5,467 nt of DNA from assembly GCA_027055635.1 (NCBI GenBank), contig JALUMZ010000321.1, positions 1 through 5,467 of the forward strand, written 5' to 3'. The notes below the pieces were generated by a model. That model was not told where the DNA came from and searched no databases. It saw nothing but the letters and a program-made list of their open reading frames with translations. The position numbers and the translations under genes are program-made. Below are positions 5,199-5,467 of the stretch, piece by piece; the first letter of the stretch is position 1, and each line of letters begins with the position of its first letter. The stretch comes from Campylobacteraceae bacterium. Its GTDB lineage: Bacteria; Campylobacterota; Campylobacteria; Campylobacterales; Sulfurospirillaceae.

Positions 5199-5467
5199 AA
5201 GTTCAAATACATCTTCGCTTGCCGATACTTTTGTAAAACCCGAACTTGTCAGATAAGCAAGTCTGCCTTGAGTAAGGCAGACTACAAATCTCTCTTCAAA
5301 TACTGCATAATTCTGACCTCTAAGGTAGGAAAATAGATCTTTAAAGGAGTTTGGTACTTCATATTTTTCACTTGTTATATCAAATGAAACTATATCCTTC
5401 AAAACTTCTATAAAATTCTCATTTCTTGCCACCCAAGCAGGAATATTCCAGCTTTGTTCAGGATAGT
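5172..5467 (-). CDS. Hypothetical protein, C-terminal part (5' truncated by window)
   Basis: The frame is open from the window edge to a TAA at 5174-5172, giving 97 visible residues, and it continues upstream. The GTG at 5432 reads as an internal Val preceded by in-frame codons (PAW-VARNEN) and need not be the start. Codon use matches the plus-strand genes, and the product has a globular mix of hydrophobic strands and charged helices (for example ENFIEVLKDIVSF and EDVFELSNWMIRI). It has no transmembrane segment, cysteine motif or signature I recognise, so I assign no function. It is convergent with the DUF805 gene, overlapping it by 27 bases, which marks the end of the plus-strand operon. A perfect inverted repeat (5260-5283) lies within it. 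The reading frame is very likely real; the family is unknown. Confidence 0.75.
   Translation of the reverse strand, partial: YPEQSWNIPAWVARNENFIEVLKDIVSFDITSEKYEVPNSFKDLFSYLRGQNYAVFEERFVVCLTQGRLAYLTSSGFTKVSASEDVFELSNWMIRIQ
5260..5283. repeat. Perfect 10-bp inverted repeat with a 4-base loop
   Basis: AGTCTGCCTT at 5260-5269 and AAGGCAGACT at 5274-5283 are exact reverse complements around the loop GAGT. The element starts 62 bases after the DUF805 stop and lies inside the minus-strand coding region. Neither strand has a T-run after the stem, so it is not a canonical intrinsic terminator. It could still end or stabilise the 3' end of the plus-strand operon transcript, or be a chance product of coding. 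Confidence 0.6.

Noticed and set aside
5430..5432. GTG at 5432 as the start of the minus-strand hypothetical gene
   Set aside because: In-frame coding continues upstream to the window edge, and the bases before the GTG (on the minus strand) do not form a ribosome binding site, so the gene is treated as truncated by the window.

Overview
The window is AT-rich and densely coded. It looks like a fragment of a bacterial chromosome, most likely from the Campylobacterota (Sulfurimonas/Sulfuricurvum/Arcobacter-like). That assignment is inferred from codon choice (frequent ATA, AGA, AAA, TTA), very short gene spacing, purine-rich Shine-Dalgarno sites and the gene content. It cannot be proved from this stretch alone. 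No RNA gene, CRISPR array, insertion sequence or attachment site was found, and no stretch over 300 bases lacks a gene.

Positions 1-5198 hold one tight plus-strand gene run. In order it contains: the 3' end of an indolepyruvate ferredoxin oxidoreductase alpha subunit (iorA, ferredoxin-like tail only); the complete beta subunit (iorB); a phenylacetate-CoA ligase (paaK copy 1); a small tandem-ACT-domain protein; a second phenylacetate-CoA ligase (paaK copy 2); a Tas-like aldo/keto reductase; and a small DUF805 membrane protein. Junctions range from a 4-base ATGA overlap to a 9-base gap, and each start has a Shine-Dalgarno site just upstream, so this is almost certainly one transcript. Its promoter lies upstream of the window. 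Positions 5172-5467 hold the 3' end of a convergent minus-strand gene of unknown function, whose end overlaps the DUF805 gene by 27 bases.

The first five genes make metabolic sense together. IorAB interconverts arylpyruvates (from Phe, Tyr or Trp transamination) and arylacetyl-CoA using ferredoxin. PaaK interconverts arylacetate and arylacetyl-CoA using ATP. The ACT protein is a plausible amino-acid sensor or modulator. The pathway could run oxidatively (aromatic amino acid to arylacetate) or reductively (salvage of arylacetates into aromatic amino acids); the sequence does not decide which. The two ligases align without gaps at about 70% identity by hand count, with differences concentrated in part around the presumed aryl-binding segment, which suggests different substrates. 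The Tas-like reductase may extend the aromatic theme. The DUF805 protein has no evident link to it.

Most of this is a recognisable, known type of gene set. The points most worth a second look are the paired, diverged ligases flanking the ACT gene, and the Tas-like reductase in the same transcript.
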